A stretch of DNA of 64,000 bases from Breviolum minutum Mf 1.05b.01. Its lineage: Eukaryota > Sar > Dinophyceae > Suessiales > Symbiodiniaceae. A program made the translations under genes and the position numbers. Positions 62,316-64,000 of this stretch are shown piece after piece; within the stretch, counting starts at the first letter, position 1; every line of letters begins with the position of its first letter. Below the pieces are notes generated by a model, which did not search any database, was not told the origin of the DNA, and saw nothing but the letters and a program-made list of their open reading frames with translations. The stretch spans positions 72,146 to 136,145 of the forward strand of contig DF239163.1 in the NCBI GenBank assembly GCA_000507305.1, written 5' to 3'.

Positions 62316-62559
62316 TTGGAAATTAATTCTGCAAGATATGTATTTAAATGTAAGACATTGGCACTGACTTCAACAATGATGCTGGATTGTGCAACAAACG
62401 ATGGCAGAACAAGGTGACTTGCAAAACATGTGAAAATAATTTCTCTGTTTGTTACTTGTTGCTGTCCAGCGGTAGGAAAACAGCTCCGCCTCATTGCAAC
62501 TTCAATGGATCACAGAGACAAGACCCTCCAAGCGCTGGAGCTCAACTTCTGACAAGATG

Positions 62560-62760
62560 TAGACTGTGACTTGACATGCTAAATTTTGAATCAATCCGCT
62601 TTGCCTTCAGCCCTTCAGCTCACGCGACAAGCGCGAGTCGGTCGGCAACCGGTGTGGCGCACACGCCACAAAGCCCGGCGGCAGGAGTGGAGGAGGCGAA
62701 GCTTCTGGCCCTTTACTCCGACGGCGTCGGAGGACCTGGCCACGTGATCTGTAAATGAAC
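62560..62760. other. GC-rich stretch, strand undecided
   Basis: Both strands carry a 60-codon open frame (plus 62576-62758, minus 62806-62615). GC is high and the sequence is repeat-free. It is probably transcribed, but I cannot say on which strand. Confidence 0.3.
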
Positions 62761-63278
62761 TGGCTTTGGCTTGCCGGTGATTCGAGTTGTTATGGCAAAC
62801 CCACAAAATTAAGGCGCAATTAGCGCATGTGCGAAATTCAGTGACTTGCTTCCATGTGATTTCAGTTTAGATATGTATGTCCTTTAAGTTGGCGCCTTAT
62901 GCGATTGACTTGCAAATCGTCGGTTTGACACAGCTGGATGGCAAAAATGGCAGCGGCGGGTCTAGCATGTTTTCCGTAACCAAGCAAGAAGCACCAATCT
63001 AGACATCTCCATAACAAGAACACGGGCAAAAACAAAGTGTGCGTGAGCAAAGGCGTTGTAGCACTAGTAATAGTAAAAATATTAAAAGACGAAATGATGT
63101 AAGTGGTAGTACACAAAGACCAACAAAAACTTTCAATCCATCCTCTAGACTGCCACTCGCCCCTCTACTTTTACCGTTTATCCTTGAAGCACAAACGTAA
63201 ACAGTTATGCTGTGGAAAAAACCGCCTTCGTGTCAGCACGGTTCAGTAGCGACAGCTCTGTGGTTACAAACTTGATAC

Positions 63279-63794
63279 CTGTCCCAGGGGCGCCGTGTAA
63301 GTCTCGGCAAAACTCCACTCGAAAAACATATTGGAGCGGAGAACCTTTTCATTTGTTGGCTTCAGATGCCGCTGATGAAAAGCCACCCATTCCACAAGCC
63401 ATTGGATAAAATCCGAGCTGCGCAGTCTGCAAAACAGAAAATAAGCACGAGGAAACCAGGGCTCCTCTTCGTACTGCCAAAGTTGAAACTCCAGAGCCGG
63501 GGATGGACAATGCAACTGCAGCAGCTGCAGCAAAGAAAAAGCTGTATGGACATCGCCAGTGGCAGCCGCCACGCAATCTGCCAAGATCCAATTGTCTGCA
63601 TTTCTCACAGAAATTATGTCCTGTGTTTTGCTTCGAAGCCATGCCAAAGCCTTTGCTGGCACGCCTTTCCAGCAGCACTTCTGCAAGATAGGTTCTTGGG
63701 CACCCCACCCTAGATTCAACAAGGTCAGCGCGCCAATGATATAGCCTTCAGGGTTCATCCGAAACCGAGGTTCGATTTTACGTCGAGTGAGCAA
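63279..63794 (-). CDS. Candidate large exon at window edge, unrecognised
   Basis: A minus-strand frame is open for more than 170 codons, with an in-frame ATG (MNPEGYIIGALTLLNLGWGA) and later NWILADCVAAATGDVHTAF and RAYFLFCRLRSSDFIQWLVE. A GGGACAG|GTATCA donor lies at its 3' end (63273-63281). Two other frames are also open over part of it, one Ala-rich. Internal TTTTGCAG sites allow an alternative spliced reading. Rich in Trp and hydrophobic residues; no family recognised. Confidence 0.4.
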
Positions 63795-64000
63795 TTTCGT
63801 AAGAATCCAACATCCAAAATGTTTGTTTTAACACTTCCCCTTGCCTATGTATCCGTAAACAATCTGGTTATGAGATCTGGGCAAACTCGTTCTGGTGCTC
63901 TTTTTCTGCTCCTCTTTGAGCACTTTCTGAACTCGGGCCTTCCTAGAGGCTCGTTCCATTCCTTTCCCAAACGCTCTCGGCGTTGAATAAGGCAGAGCAT

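Noticed and set aside
1-64000. CRISPR arrays, operons, ribosome binding sites, insertion sequences with transposase
   Set aside because: The repeats are dispersed foldbacks without regular spacers, genes are spliced, and no transposase or reverse transcriptase motif was found.
1-64000. Relict dinoflagellate spliced leader as evidence of mRNA-mediated gene recycling
   Set aside because: I looked by eye for a TTTTGGCTCAAG-like string on both strands and saw no convincing match. Absence by eye is weak, so it is not used as evidence either way.

Overview
This window is eukaryotic nuclear DNA with sparse coding sequence. It contains short exons separated by introns of roughly 0.4-2.1 kb, and very many short foldback (MITE-like) repeats. 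The best-supported gene is on the minus strand from about 34.2 kb down to 9.95 kb. It encodes the non-catalytic M16-family core subunit 2 of the mitochondrial cytochrome bc1 complex (QCR2/UQCRC2, related to MPP-alpha). I assembled 21 consecutive exons from the raw sequence: 452 residues plus stop, with only the extreme N-terminus missing. Reading phase is kept at every junction, although one junction (exon 5/6) has no canonical donor.

Lineage. All 20 acceptors found in this gene read AG|G. Two introns start with GC and one with GA. A conserved G after the acceptor, together with GC and GA donors, is known from dinoflagellates such as Symbiodiniaceae and Suessiales. I therefore infer a dinoflagellate nuclear genome. 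I saw no dinoflagellate spliced-leader relic, and the species cannot be determined from this window.

Layout. 0-9.9 kb: repeats plus candidate minus-strand exons of an unrecognised gene (three near 7.4-8.6 kb, weaker ones at 6.9 and 2.2 kb). 9.95-34.2 kb: the QCR2-like gene with MITE-filled introns. One intron also holds an antisense, frame-broken, strongly AT-rich fragment of a replication factor C small subunit (26.31-26.58 kb). 34.2-49.2 kb: dense foldback elements, microsatellites and isolated exon-like segments on both strands. 49.3-50.5 kb and 61.7-63.8 kb: islands of higher GC without foldback elements and with minus-strand coding potential that I could not assign. 50.5-61.7 kb: more foldback elements, with exon-like sequence at 53.0-53.7 kb.

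Repeats. At least seven small inverted-repeat families recur. Family A: about 100 bp, ends like TGGTGGTTTCAA/TTGAAACCACCACC. Family B: about 95 bp, ends like CCCATAGGATCCATG. Family C: about 105 bp, ends TACCCTCCCTGAAACTAACA or TACACCCC-GAAAACTAACAT. Family D: about 105-125 bp, ends TACTGTTGATGGTTCAGAAA. Family F: about 130 bp, ends like AAGGTGGGCCCCTACCAGTT. Family G: about 100 bp, ends GGGTTTCCT-AAA. Family H: about 110 bp, ends CTTGGATGTCCC. Many lie inside QCR2 introns, so they would be transcribed as hairpins in the pre-mRNA. Repeat boundaries are read by eye and may be off by a few bases.
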